Assembly (NCBI RefSeq): GCF_014647055.1
Contig: NZ_BMOL01000006.1
Span: forward strand, 1-64,000
DNA: 64,000 nucleotides
Source of the DNA: Deinococcus aerolatus
GTDB taxonomy: Bacteria > Deinococcota > Deinococci > Deinococcales > Deinococcaceae
Direction of reading: 5' to 3'
Positions within the stretch are counted from its first letter, which is position 1, and the number at the start of each line of letters is the position of its first letter. Of this stretch, positions 1 to 9,720 are shown piece by piece. Under the pieces are notes generated by a model. The model was not told where the DNA came from and made no database searches. It saw only the letters and a program-made list of their open reading frames with translations. The translations under genes and the position numbers were made by a program.

Positions 1-59
1 CGCTGGTGCGCCTGGTCAGCCGCTTCGAGGCGCGGGGCAAACTCCGATCCGGCCGTTGA
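1..59 (+). CDS. C-terminal tail of an upstream gene, possibly a regulator
   Basis: An open frame enters from the left edge (first full codon at base 3) and stops at TGA 57-59. It encodes 18 residues ending RFEARGKLRSGR. The spacing of hydrophobic and basic residues resembles the end of a winged-helix domain such as Crp/Fnr or GntR, but 18 residues cannot identify a family. About 50 bases separate it from the next start. Confidence 0.4.
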   Translation, partial: LVRLVSRFEARGKLRSGR

Positions 60-112
60 GCACGGACCAGCCGCGTTCTTTTGATACCTGACCTGGTGAC
101 AAGGAAGGTTTT

Positions 113-379
113 ATGACAACAGTGTCCGTTTCCACTGCCACCGTCTCACCGCTGGGGCCGCACCTAGGCTTCATCCGTTCACAGTTTCCTGCCCTGGACA
201 GTCCCCGGGCCTTTCTCGACAATGCGGGCGGCTCTCCGGTGTTGCGCGGCGTGGCCGAACGGGTCAGCGCCTACCTGCTGAGCACCAGCGTGCAGCCCGG
301 AGCCACTGACGCGGTGTCGCAGGAGGCCAGCGCCCGTGTCGCGGCGGACTTAGGAGCTGGCATGGCGCGCCTGTCATGA
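113..379 (+). pseudogene. Truncated class V aminotransferase (cysteine-desulfurase-like) N-terminus
   Basis: A good ribosome site (AAGGAAGG) precedes the ATG. Residues 20-77 match the N-terminal part of class V PLP aminotransferases (FPALDSPRAFLDNAGGSP, then a helix ending SQEASARVA). The family is normally near 400 residues, but this frame runs only 88 and ends in an unrelated tail (DLGAGMARLS). The PLP lysine and all later motifs are missing. The stop codon overlaps the ATG of the hydantoinase gene by four bases, so an internal deletion seems to have fused the aminotransferase start to another gene's end while keeping translational coupling. It is very unlikely to be an active enzyme. Confidence 0.75.
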
Positions 380-1749
380 GCCTGATCATCAGCGGCGGCA
401 CCGTCGTCACGGCGGAGGGCCAGTTTCAGGCCGACGTTCGCGTCGACGGCGGCCAGATCACGGCGGTGGGACGCAGTCTGGCGCAGGCGGACGATGAGAT
501 CATCGACGCGGCCGGCCGGCACATCCTGCCGGGCGGCATCGACGTCCACACCCACCTGTCGATGCCGTCAATGGGCACGGTGACCTGCGACGATTACTAC
601 ACGGGTCAGGTTGCGGCGGTGATGGGCGGCACCACCACGCATCTCGATTTCTGCATTCAGCCGAAGGGCAGCAGCCTGAGAGCAGCGCTCGACACCTGGC
701 ACGGCCGGGCCAGGGGACAGGCGGTGATCGACTACGGCTTTCACGTGGCCGTGACCGACCCATTGCCCGGGGTGCTCGACGAGATTGCCACGCTGCCGGA
801 CCAGGGCGTCACGTCCATCAAACTGTTTCTGGCGTACAAGGACACCCTGCAGGTCGACGACACGGCGCTGTTCCGCTGTCTGGAGCGGGCGCGCGACGCG
901 GGCGTACTGACGCTGGTGCATGCCGAGAACGGCGACGCCATCGAGGTGCTGATGGCCGAGGCCGTGGCGCGGGGCGAGACGGCCCCGAAGTACCACGCCC
1001 TGACCCGCCCCCCGGAACTGGAGGCCGAGGCCACGGGACGGGCCGTCGCGCTGGCCGAGGTGCTGGGCGCGCCGCTGTACATCGTTCATTTGAGCTGCCG
1101 CCCAGCGCTGGCGCGGGTGCGCGAGGCCCAGGCGCGGGGGGCGCGCGTGACCGCCGAGACCTGCACCCAGTATTTCTTCTTCACCAGGGACGATCTGGAC
1201 CGGCCTGGTTTTGAAGGCGCCAAGTGGGTGTGCAGCCCGCCGCCCCGCGAGAAGGAGGACCAGCGTGCACTGTGGGCAGCGGTGGCAGACGGCACGCTCA
1301 GCGTGATCAGCACCGACCACTGTCCCTTCCGGTTCGACAGTCAGAAAATCCTGGGCCGGGACAACTTCACCCTGATTCCCAACGGTGTCCCTGGCATCGA
1401 GGAACGTCTGATGGTCCTGCACCAGGCCGGCGTGCGCGGGGGACATTTCAGCCTGGAACGTTTCGTGGCCCTGACCGCCACCAATCCAGCCCGCAGTTTC
1501 GGTCTGGGCGGCGTGAAGGGCAGCGTCGCGCCGGGTTACGACGCCGATCTGGCGCTGTGGGACCTGGCGCGCCCCCACACCATCACGGCGGCCACGAACC
1601 ACAGCGCCGTCGACTACAGCCTGTATGAGGGCATGGCGGTGCAGGGCAGGCCAGTCACGGTGCTCATCCGCGGACAGACGGTGATGCATGAGGGACGCCT
1701 GCTGGCCGAGCGGGGCAGTGGCCAGTTCTTACACCGCCAACGCATCTGA
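376..1749 (+). CDS. Dihydropyrimidinase / D-hydantoinase
   Basis: A 457-residue amidohydrolase-superfamily enzyme that opens cyclic diamides such as dihydropyrimidines or 5-substituted hydantoins. The metal site is complete: HTH at residues 58-60, a candidate carboxylated lysine at 149 (SIKLF, more often SFKxF), histidines 182 and 238, and aspartate 314 in STDHCPF. Length is normal for the family. The start codon overlaps the stop of the truncated aminotransferase, so expression probably depends on upstream translation. No hydantoin racemase or carbamoylase gene is visible in the window, so the physiological substrate (pyrimidine, hydantoin or allantoin-like) cannot be chosen. Allantoinase and phenylhydantoinase are close relatives. 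Confidence 0.9.
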   Translation: MSLIISGGTVVTAEGQFQADVRVDGGQITAVGRSLAQADDEIIDAAGRHILPGGIDVHTHLSMPSMGTVTCDDYYTGQVAAVMGGTTTHLDFCIQPKGSSLRAALDTWHGRARGQAVIDYGFHVAVTDPLPGVLDEIATLPDQGVTSIKLFLAYKDTLQVDDTALFRCLERARDAGVLTLVHAENGDAIEVLMAEAVARGETAPKYHALTRPPELEAEATGRAVALAEVLGAPLYIVHLSCRPALARVREAQARGARVTAETCTQYFFFTRDDLDRPGFEGAKWVCSPPPREKEDQRALWAAVADGTLSVISTDHCPFRFDSQKILGRDNFTLIPNGVPGIEERLMVLHQAGVRGGHFSLERFVALTATNPARSFGLGGVKGSVAPGYDADLALWDLARPHTITAATNHSAVDYSLYEGMAVQGRPVTVLIRGQTVMHEGRLLAERGSGQFLHRQRI

Positions 1750-1796
1750 TCGTTCGGAGTCCAGCTGTGGGACGGTGGTTTCAGGCTCCGGCAAAG

Positions 1797-2312
1797 TCAG
1801 TAGCTGAACCGCGCTGTGTCGCCGCGTGCTGGGGAATCCCTGGGGCAAGACGTATTGATCTTCGGGATGTCGGGTGGTGGGGGCAACCCCGCAACCTTCA
1901 CACGGCCGGGATTGATGACCCGGTCACTGGCCAGCAGGCCCTGGATGCCGGCGGTCTGGACCGCTGCCGTCAGCTTGCCGAAGAACTGGGTCGTCGCCGC
2001 GATGCCGTTGTTCAGGAAGAATTTCGGCTTGAAGCGCTGGACAGCTGGGATCTGGCCCGTGATGTGGCCTGCGTCGCCGTGGCTGGCCGCCACCACCGCG
2101 AGACTGTTGACGCCGTACTGGCCGAGCAAGTCGGTCATGCGTTTTTCAGATCGCCCGCCGTCGTACAGCAGGGACTGGTCTTCCGGCGCGGGGATCAGCA
2201 CCGCGTCGCCCTGGCCGACGTTCAGGAAGGGGATGGTGAGTACGCCGGACGGGGCAGGTTGGGCCAGGGCCACACCAGCCAGCAGCGCTGCCAGCAGGAA
2301 AAAGCGCCCCAC
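1797..2312 (-). pseudogene. ComEC-like metallo-beta-lactamase-fold protein, probably truncated
   Basis: A GTG start is followed by a signal peptide (MGRFFLLAALLAGVALAQ) and the start of a ComEC/Rec2-like MBL domain (FLNVGQGDAVLIP, then LLYDGG). The metal motif reads SHGDAGHITG instead of the usual SHxDxDHxxG, so one metal-binding aspartate is lost. After DIPK the sequence becomes low-complexity and stops at 171 residues, short for the secreted family of about 270 or more. A DUF3006 relic lies immediately upstream, the usual partner of this hydrolase type. Both look decayed. Confidence 0.65.
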
Positions 2313-2314
2313 AG

Positions 2315-2597
2315 GTCCAGATCCCCGTCGGGCGTGCGGGCATTCAACCCATCGAGCGTCAGCTGGCCCAGGGCCTGACGGCGGTCCGTCTCTTGCTGGT
2401 CCATCTCAATGTCCATGTCGCCGCCCGTGACGTGGATGCGGACGACGTCACCCTCACTGACCGCTTTGGGCAGGCTTGCCAGGGGCCAGCCCTCCAGCCC
2501 TCGGTGATGCCGTCCGGCAGTTTGGCGCGAGCCAGCTTTCCCTCAATGCCGTCGACGGTGACGTGGGTGGTGCCTGGATCTTCGTGTGACTCCACCA
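2315..2597 (-). pseudogene. DUF3006 small protein, frameshifted
   Basis: Reading the minus strand from ATG 2597 gives VTVDGIEGKLARAKLPDGI. Shifting frame near base 2490 restores a coherent continuation (WPLASLPKAVSEGDVV, then GDMDIEMDQQETDRRQAL) ending with GDLDL just before the GTG of the MBL-fold gene. Together these form the complete roughly 90-residue DUF3006 pattern, so the gene carries a single frameshift. DUF3006 proteins commonly precede secreted ComEC-like hydrolases; the biochemical role is unknown. Confidence 0.7.
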
Positions 2598-2956
2598 TAG
2601 CTGCAACCTGGCGCAGGCGTCCGCGTGCATCGTGATGGGGCGGTATCACGTAAGGACGCCCTCTGGAACGCGCTGCAGACCGCAGGCTGGCCTGAAACCC
2701 GGGGTACCCGGCTGCATGAGTTGACAGGGGCTGCATACCGCCCTATATTAAGGAAATCAAGGCGGCCTCTGGGCCGCTTTTTCCATGTCCTTGTTCAGGT
2801 GGTTGAGCCGCCATCCACAACCCGCTCGCCGCCTCGCGGACCGCGGCACGCCACGTCTGCACCTGCCGGGACAGCGGTGGTGTCCGGCATTCACTCCCGC
2901 ACGCCGGACCCGGAGGACACGGCGAGAAGCGGATCACGCTGGGGACACCGCCAGCC
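2598..2956. other. Intergenic stretch without a recognisable gene
   Basis: Between the DUF3006 relic and the galactonate dehydratase gene I see no convincing coding frame on either strand. The only clear element is a short GC hairpin followed by five T residues on the plus strand. Confidence 0.5.
2762..2782 (+). terminator. Rho-independent terminator
   Basis: GCGGCC, a four-base loop and GGCCGC are followed directly by TTTTT. It would stop plus-strand transcription heading towards the 3' end of the minus-strand aldonate operon. No intact plus-strand gene lies just upstream, so it may be inherited from a lost gene. Confidence 0.6.
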
Positions 2957-4105
2957 TCACCATTCCGCCACGCTGCCGTCATCATGGCGCCAGACCGGAT
3001 TGCGCCAGCGGTGGCCTGCCCTGGCCAGCTCACGCACGGCGGCCTCGTTCACCTCCACGCCCAGCCCCGGCCCTGTCGGGATCCGCACGAACCCCCCGGC
3101 GTACTCGAAGACGCTCTGGTCGGTGACGTAATCGAGCAGGTCGTTTCCCGCGTTGTAATGGATGCCCAGGCTCTGCTCCTGAATAAAGGCATTGTGCGAC
3201 ACCGCGTCCACCTGCAAGCAGGCGGCCAGTGCCACCGGACCCAGCGGGCAGTGCGGGGCCAGCGCGACGTCGTAGGCCTCGGCCATCGCGGCGATCTTGC
3301 GGCACTCGCTGATGCCCCCGGCATGCGACAGGTCCGGCTGCACGATGTCGGCCAGGCCCTCCTGCAGCACCTGTTTGAAGTCCCAGCGGGAATACAGCCG
3401 CTCGCCCAGCGCAATGGGCGTCGTGGTGGCCCGCTTCACGTCGCGCAGGGCTTCAATGTTCTCGGACAGCACCGGCTCCTCAATGAACATCAGGCGGTAG
3501 GGTTCCAGCTCACGGGCCAGCACCTGGGCCATCGGGCGGTGGACCCGGCCGTGGAAGTCCACTGCAATGCCGAAATCCGGCGCCGTTGCGTCCCGCACTG
3601 CCTGCACGCGCGCCAGCGCGGCGTCCACCTTGGCGTAGGAATCCACGTACTGCAGTTCCTCGGTCGCGTTCATCTTGACGGCCGTGAAGCCGGCGGCGCG
3701 GGCCAGGCGCGCGGCCTCGCCGACCTCGGCCGGCCGGTCCCCGCCGATCCATGAGTACACCCGGATGCGCTCACGGCACGCCCCACCCAGCAGGTTGTGG
3801 ACCGGCGTGCCCAGCGCCTTGCCCTTGATGTCCCACAGCGCCTGATCCACGCCGGCGATGGCGCTCATCGCAACCGCCCCGCCCCGGTAGAACCCGCCCC
3901 GGTACATCACCTGCCACAGATCCTCGATGCGGTGCGGGTCCTGCCCGATCAGGTAGTCGGACAGCTCGTGCACCGCCGTCTGCACGGTCGCCGCGCGGCC
4001 TTCCACCACCGGCTCCCCCCATCCGACGATGCCCTCGTCGGTCTCGATCTTGAGAAAGCACCAGCGCGGGGGCACGAGAAAGGTTTCGATGTGGGTGATT
4101 TTCAT
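2957..4105 (-). CDS. dgoD: D-galactonate dehydratase
   Basis: A 382-residue enolase-superfamily enzyme that dehydrates D-galactonate to 2-keto-3-deoxygalactonate. The catalytic and metal residues fall at the same numbers as in E. coli DgoD: D183 and H185 (AVDFH), E209 (FIEEP), E235 (ALGERL) and H285 (APHCP). Length equals the family standard. It is the last gene of the minus-strand operon, 36 bases after the aldolase stop. A broader aldonate specificity within the mandelate-racemase group is possible, but the residue match makes galactonate most likely. Confidence 0.92.
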   Translation of the reverse strand: MKITHIETFLVPPRWCFLKIETDEGIVGWGEPVVEGRAATVQTAVHELSDYLIGQDPHRIEDLWQVMYRGGFYRGGAVAMSAIAGVDQALWDIKGKALGTPVHNLLGGACRERIRVYSWIGGDRPAEVGEAARLARAAGFTAVKMNATEELQYVDSYAKVDAALARVQAVRDATAPDFGIAVDFHGRVHRPMAQVLARELEPYRLMFIEEPVLSENIEALRDVKRATTTPIALGERLYSRWDFKQVLQEGLADIVQPDLSHAGGISECRKIAAMAEAYDVALAPHCPLGPVALAACLQVDAVSHNAFIQEQSLGIHYNAGNDLLDYVTDQSVFEYAGGFVRIPTGPGLGVEVNEAAVRELARAGHRWRNPVWRHDDGSVAEW

Positions 4106-4141
4106 GCTGTGACTCCAGGGGGAAGAGGAAAGAGGGCGCGC

Positions 4142-4765
4142 TCAGTGGCGGGCGCGCGCCACGAGCTCCTGGGCGGTGTGTGCCAGAGCGCTCCAGTCGG
4201 GACGTGACCAGTCGGTGCGGGTCAGCGCCCCGCCGATGCCGGCCCCCACCGCCCCGGCCTGCAGGTAGGCCCCCAGGTTAGAGGCGTCCACGCCGCCCAC
4301 CGCCAGCAGCGGAAGGTGCGGATACGGCCCGCGCAACTGCCGGAAATAGTCTGGCCCCAGGCTGCCGGCCGGAAAGACCTTGACCGCGGCGCTGCCCTGC
4401 GCGTGGGCCGCAACGATCTCGGTGGGCGTCAGCGCTCCGGCCAGCAGCCCCAGCCCCTGCGCCCGCGCGAAAGCGTTCACGTCGGGGGCCAGGTGCGGCG
4501 TGACCAGGAAGGCCGCTCCCGCCTCCTGGGCCTGCCGGGCCAGGGCCGGCGTCACCACCGTCCCCGCGCCCAGCGTGAGGGCAGGAAACGCGGCGCGGAT
4601 GGCCCGCAGCGCCGGAAGCCCGTGGCTGTCACTCAGGGCCACCTCGAACAGTTCGATGCCGGCGCCTTGCAGCGCTCTCACCAGGTCCGGGGCGTGCCGG
4701 GCAGGCACGCCCCGCAAGATGGCCAGGATCCGGGTGCGGCGCAGCTCCCCGAGCAGGTCCGTCAT
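4142..4765 (-). CDS. dgoA: 2-dehydro-3-deoxy-6-phosphogalactonate (KDPGal) aldolase
   Basis: A class I aldolase of 207 residues that splits 2-keto-3-deoxy-6-phosphogalactonate or the gluconate isomer into pyruvate and glyceraldehyde 3-phosphate. Arg18 (AILRG), Glu41 (LFEVAL) and the Schiff-base lysine 129 (AAVKVFPAG) are all present. Its start overlaps the mannonate dehydratase stop by four bases, and the galactonate dehydratase gene follows, which favours the galactonate branch for this copy. A second aldolase of the same fold lies upstream in the operon. Confidence 0.9.
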   Translation of the reverse strand: MTDLLGELRRTRILAILRGVPARHAPDLVRALQGAGIELFEVALSDSHGLPALRAIRAAFPALTLGAGTVVTPALARQAQEAGAAFLVTPHLAPDVNAFARAQGLGLLAGALTPTEIVAAHAQGSAAVKVFPAGSLGPDYFRQLRGPYPHLPLLAVGGVDASNLGAYLQAGAVGAGIGGALTRTDWSRPDWSALAHTAQELVARARH

Positions 4766-5805
4766 GCCCGCCCCCGTTCCTGCACCGCGTCCATCAGGCC
4801 CTGCAGGTACATCGCGCCCAGCGCGCGGTCGTACAGGCCGTACCCGGGACGGCCGGTCTCACCCCAGATCATGCGGCCGTGGTCCGGGCGGACCGGCACG
4901 CCGGGGCGCAGGGCTTCGAGCCGCATCACGGCGGCGGCCAGACCGGTACTGCCGAAGCGGCTGACGTGCGGGACCTCATCGAAATCGCGCTCACCCACGC
5001 GCTCGACGTTGCGGGCGTGGACAAAATGGATGCGGGGCGCGAATTCCTCGATCATCGCCGGCAGGTCGTTGTCCGGCCGCGCGCCCAGCGATCCCAGGCA
5101 GAAGGTCAGGCCGCTGTGCGTGTCCGGCACGGCGTCCAGAATGAAGCGCAGGTCCTCGGCGGTGCTGACCACCCGCGGCAGACCCAGCACCGGCCAGGGC
5201 GGATCGTCCGGGTGCAGGGCGAGCCTGACGCCCAGCCGCGCGGCCTCCGGCACCACCGCCTGCAGGAACGCCACGAGGTTGCGGCGCAGCGCCGGCCCAT
5301 CCACGCCCGCGTACGCCGCGCGCAGGCCGGCCAGTTCACCGGGCGTGTAGGCCTCGGCCCAGCCGGGCAGGCTCAGGTTCCCGACCCCGATTCGCAACTG
5401 CTCGACCTCGGCCTGCCGGAAGACCAGACTGGTACTGCCGTCCGTCCGCGGGTGGGCCAGGTCCGTGCGGGTCCAGTCGAACACCGGCATGAAGTTGTAA
5501 CACACCGTCCGTACGCCCGCACTCGCCACTGCCCGCAGGCTTTCAGTAAAGCCCCGGATGCGTTCCTCACAGCGCGCGTTGCCCAGCTTGATGTCCTCGT
5601 GCACCGGAATGCTCTCGATGACGCTCAGGCGCAGGCCTGCCGCCTCGACCCGCTGCCGCAGGGCCTGAACGGCCGCCGGCGTCCAGGCCTCGCCCGGTGG
5701 AACGTCATGCAGTGCCGACACGACGCCGCCCAGCCCCGGGATCTGCCGCAACTGCCAGAGCTGGACCTGGTCCGCCGGGCCAAACCAACGCATCGTCAAT
5801 TCCAT
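4762..5805 (-). CDS. uxuA: Mannonate dehydratase
   Basis: A TIM-barrel enzyme converting D-mannonate to 2-keto-3-deoxygluconate. Recognisable stretches include MRWFGPADQVQLWQLRQIPG at the N-terminus, SVIESIPVHEDIKLG, YNFMPVFDWTRTDLAH, ALHPDDPPWP and a metal-binding cluster with FCLGSLG and HFVHARN. The frame is open further upstream, but I chose ATG 5805 because GGGAGG lies at proper distance before it; an ATG six bases earlier touches the ribosome site. The gene overlaps the 3' end of no upstream gene with this start. Uronate isomerase and mannonate oxidoreductase are not in the window, so mannonate must come from elsewhere or be imported. Confidence 0.88.
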   Translation of the reverse strand: MELTMRWFGPADQVQLWQLRQIPGLGGVVSALHDVPPGEAWTPAAVQALRQRVEAAGLRLSVIESIPVHEDIKLGNARCEERIRGFTESLRAVASAGVRTVCYNFMPVFDWTRTDLAHPRTDGSTSLVFRQAEVEQLRIGVGNLSLPGWAEAYTPGELAGLRAAYAGVDGPALRRNLVAFLQAVVPEAARLGVRLALHPDDPPWPVLGLPRVVSTAEDLRFILDAVPDTHSGLTFCLGSLGARPDNDLPAMIEEFAPRIHFVHARNVERVGERDFDEVPHVSRFGSTGLAAAVMRLEALRPGVPVRPDHGRMIWGETGRPGYGLYDRALGAMYLQGLMDAVQERGRA

Positions 5806-5824
5806 CCTCATTCCTCCCTGGAGC

Positions 5825-6758
5825 TCAGCGGACCGGCTCATTGCCGGGACCCGCGTGTTGCACGGCCCGCACCTCGGCCTCGGTTGCGCGCAACTGGTCG
5901 CCCGGCGTGGTGGTCTTCAGCGCGGCCGTGGCGGCCGCAAACGCCAGAGCGGCCGCCGGCGCCTCACCGCTCAGGTGGGCGTGCAGGTAGCCGGCAGCGA
6001 AGGCGTCGCCACGCCCCACCCGGCCCGGTCCCGCTGCCGGGACCGCGGGCTGCGTCAGGCTCTGCCCGCCGCCCAGCAGCGCGCTGCCCTGCGCGCCGCG
6101 CGTCTGGATCAGCAGGGCGTCCGGCGCGAGCTGCCGCAGGCCGGTCAGTCCGCCCAGGAGGGCCGTGTCGCGTTCGGCCACGAACAGCAGGTCGGCCAGG
6201 CGCAAGGCCGGCGCGTAGGCGTCCAGGGCCGCGTCGTCCGCGAGCAAGAGCCGGCGGTGGTTCACGTCGAAGCTGACGGTGAGGCCAGCCGCCTTAGCCG
6301 CCCGCATCAGCCGGAGCGCCAGCGCCCGCGGTCCCGCGCCCAGCGCCAGGCTGACGCCGCTGACGTGCAGCGCGGCGCGGCCGGTCAGCCACTCCGGTGC
6401 GAAGTCGGCGGCCGTCAGCCTGGCGAAGGCGCTGCCGGCGCGGTCGTACACCACCCGGCTGGGACGGGGAGCGTGGTGGTCTTCCAGGTAGAACGTTCCC
6501 AGACGGCCGCTGCGGGTCAGGGCCAGGTCCTCGACCTGCAGGGCATGCACGTACCCGCGGACCCACGTGCCCAGCGCGGAGGGCGGCACGGCGCTCGCCC
6601 ACGCCGCGGGGCGGCCCAGGGCGCGCAGCCCGGCGGCGACGTTCAGTTCCGAGCCGGCGCACTGCGCGTCCAGGCTGGTCATGGCCTCCAGGCGCTGGGC
6701 CGGCGCCAGCACCAGCTTCAGCAGCGCCTCCCCGAAGGTCAGGACGCTGGCGGGACCC

Positions 6759-6766
<8 letters not shown>
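5825..6766 (-). CDS. kdgK: 2-keto-3-deoxygluconate kinase (PfkB family)
   Basis: A 313-residue ribokinase/PfkB enzyme that phosphorylates KDG to KDPG, the substrate of the adjoining aldolases. Evidence is LTFGEALLKL at the N-terminus, CAGSELNVAAGLRALG with the substrate-binding glycine/asparagine region, FDVNHR, and the catalytic loop GRGDAFAAGYLHA near residue 260, where the family usually has GAGDAF. The start at ATG 6766 overlaps the upstream aldolase stop by eight bases, typical of coupled translation here. Another sugar acid such as KDGal may also be a substrate. Confidence 0.88.
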
Positions 6767-7387
<621 letters not shown>

Positions 7388-7391
<4 letters not shown>

Positions 7392-8902
7392 GTGAGGACC
7401 GGCTGGGGGGACGCTGCGCCGGGCGCCGGACGCGGCTCGCGCAGGCCGCGCAGGGCAGCTTCCAGGGCGTGCATCCGCCGCGTGGCGGCCTGGTAGCGTT
7501 CGTGGTGTCCGGGCACCGGGTCCACCCTCCGGCAGGCGCCCGGCCCGGTGGGCAGCGGGTAGCCCTGCGCGCTGAGCGCCAGCATCGCCGCGCCGCGCGC
7601 GCTGGCGCCGCCGGGGCCGCCCAGCAGCAGCGGGCGCCCCAGGGCGTCGGCCAGCATGTGCTGCCAGGGACGCGAGGCCAGCAGCGCCCGGCCGCTGGCG
7701 ATAAACACGGCGTCGTCCGGCAACGGCAGCCGCCCGGCCAGATCGGCCAGCCGGCAGGCCACCCCCTCCATCGCCGCGCGCGCGATCTGGACCGGGGTGG
7801 TGGCGTAGCCCAGGCCGTGGACCGTGCCGCGCGTGTGGGGGTCGTAGTCGGGGCTGCGGGTGCCGCCCAGGGAAGGCAGGAAGGTCAGGCCGTGGCTGTC
7901 GGGCGCCATTGCCAGCAGCTCGCGGTCCAGGTTTGGGTGGTCCAGCTGCAGGGTCGAACCCAGCCACTCGTACAGGTTGCCGCCCTCGGTCAGGGCCCCG
8001 CCCAGCAGGTGGGTCTGGCGGTCGATGCGGTAGGACCACAGGCCACTCGGCACGGCGGGGGGTGCCCCGGTCACCGCCAGGCGCACTGCGCTGGTGCTGC
8101 CGACCGTCAGGGCCACGCGGCTCCCGCCGGCCGCGCCGCTGCCCACTGTGGCGGTCGCGCCGTCGGAGACGCCCACGTAGAAGGGCGCCCCCGCGAGTTT
8201 TGGCCAGCGGGCCTGAAAGGCCGGGCGCAGCGTACGCGCCGCGTCGTGGTCGGCCAGTTCGGGCAACTGGTCGGCCCCCACGCCGGCCGCCGCCAGCGCC
8301 CCGGCGTTCCACGTCAGGCTGGCGCGGTCCAGCATCCCGGTCCACGACGCCAGCGAGTAACTGGTGAGCCACGCGCCGGTCCAGCGCAGTGTCAGGTAGT
8401 CGGGCACGCTGCAGTAGCGCGCGGCCCGCAGGTGGGGGTGGGCCGCGCGCCACCAGCGGATCTGCGCCGGCCAGTACGCGCTGAAGGCCGGGCAGCCCAC
8501 CTGGCCGGGGTCCACCAGGTGCGCCACGGCCTCGACCTCCCCGGCCGCGCGGGTGTCGGCGTAGGACAGGGCCGGACCGGTGGGCTGCCCGGCGTGGTCG
8601 AGCGCCACCAGGCTGCTCACGAAGCTGGTCAGTGCCACGCCCAGCACGGGGCGCTGGCCCAGGCGCTGATGCAGGCGGTCGAGCACGTCCTCGATGGCCC
8701 GGACCAGCGCCGGCAGGTTCACTTCCGCGGCGCCGTCCGGTCCGTATTGCAGTTCGAGGGGCGAGTGCGCTTCCAGGCCCGCCAGCGGACGGCCCAGCGT
8801 GTCGAAGGCCGAGCCCTTCATGCCGCTGCTGCCCAGATCCAGGCTCAGCATCACCGGCGGGGGCCCGCGCATCGGTTGCGGGTTCGGGGGTGTCAGACTC
8901 AT
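7388..8902 (-). CDS. FGGY-family carbohydrate kinase, gluconokinase-like
   Basis: A 504-residue sugar kinase. The N-terminal phosphate loop is SLDLGSSGMKGSAFD, the C-terminal ATP lobe has LGGALTEGGNLYEWL, and near the end IASGRALLASRPWQHMLAD sits where FGGY proteins bind adenosine. Its place between an importer and KDPG aldolase genes suggests phosphorylation of an imported aldonate such as gluconate to 6-phosphogluconate. Xylulokinase- and gluconokinase-like branches are hard to tell apart by eye. Start and stop overlap both neighbours by four bases. Confidence 0.85.
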
Positions 8903-9720
8903 CCCTTGACGCCGCCGGCGGTCAGGCCCTTGACGATGTACTTCTGAACGGTCAGGGACAGCAGGATGATTGGCAGGGTGATCAGGACGGCGGCGGCCGC
9001 GATCGCGCCGTAGTCCTGGCTACCGTAACTCAGGAAGTTGAACACGGCCACCGGGACGGTCTTGGTGTTGGGGCCGCCCAGGATCAGGCTGAACAGGAAC
9101 TGGTTCCAGGAAAAGATCATCGCCAGGATGCCGGCGGTCACGACGCCGGGGGTCACCAGCGGCAAGATGATGCGCACGAAGGCGCCGGCGCGCGACGAAC
9201 CGTCCACCAGGGCGGCCTCCTCGAGGTCCGTGGGAATGTCTTCGAAAAATGCGATGGTGATCCAGACGATCAGCGGCAGCGTGATGATCAGGTGACTGAC
9301 GATCAGCGCCGTGAAACTGCCGACCAGACGCAGCCGGGTAAACAGCAAGAACAGCGGCAGCAGGAAGGTGATGTACGGAATGATCCGGCTGATCAGGATC
9401 CACAGGCTCAGGCCGCGCTGCTTGAACCGCGCGATCGAGTACGCGGCGGGCAGGCCCAGCACCATGCCGATCATGGTGGCCGCCAGCGCCACGATCATGC
9501 TGTTTTTGGTGTACTGCAAGAAGTTGTTGCGCTCGATCACGTTGCGGTAGTTCTCCCAGGTGGGCGTAAAGACCCACACCGGGACCGCCGCCGTGTTCTG
9601 CACCTGGCTCTTGAGGCTCATCATGATCATCCACACGAACGGGAACAGCAGCACGACGATGGCCAGCAGCAGCAGCAGGTTCGGCACCAGGCTGCTGCGC
9701 GCGGACGCGCGGGCCTTCAT
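8899..9720 (-). CDS. Sugar ABC transporter permease, MalG/CUT1 type
   Basis: A 273-residue inner-membrane permease with about six hydrophobic segments. The first is LLLLLAIVVLLFPFVWMIMM. The EAA motif that docks the ATPase reads EEAALVDGSSRAGAF, followed by ILPLVTPG, near residue 175. It pairs with the adjoining MalF-like permease and the solute-binding protein. No ATPase gene is present in the operon, so a shared MsmK/MalK-type ATPase encoded elsewhere is probably used, as is usual for CUT1 importers of this kind. Confidence 0.92.
   Translation of the reverse strand: MKARASARSSLVPNLLLLLAIVVLLFPFVWMIMMSLKSQVQNTAAVPVWVFTPTWENYRNVIERNNFLQYTKNSMIVALAATMIGMVLGLPAAYSIARFKQRGLSLWILISRIIPYITFLLPLFLLFTRLRLVGSFTALIVSHLIITLPLIVWITIAFFEDIPTDLEEAALVDGSSRAGAFVRIILPLVTPGVVTAGILAMIFSWNQFLFSLILGGPNTKTVPVAVFNFLSYGSQDYGAIAAAAVLITLPIILLSLTVQKYIVKGLTAGGVKG

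Noticed and set aside
568..1689. 373-residue minus-strand frame opposite the hydantoinase gene
   Set aside because: Shadow of a GC-rich gene; composition is not protein-like and the plus strand has all catalytic motifs.
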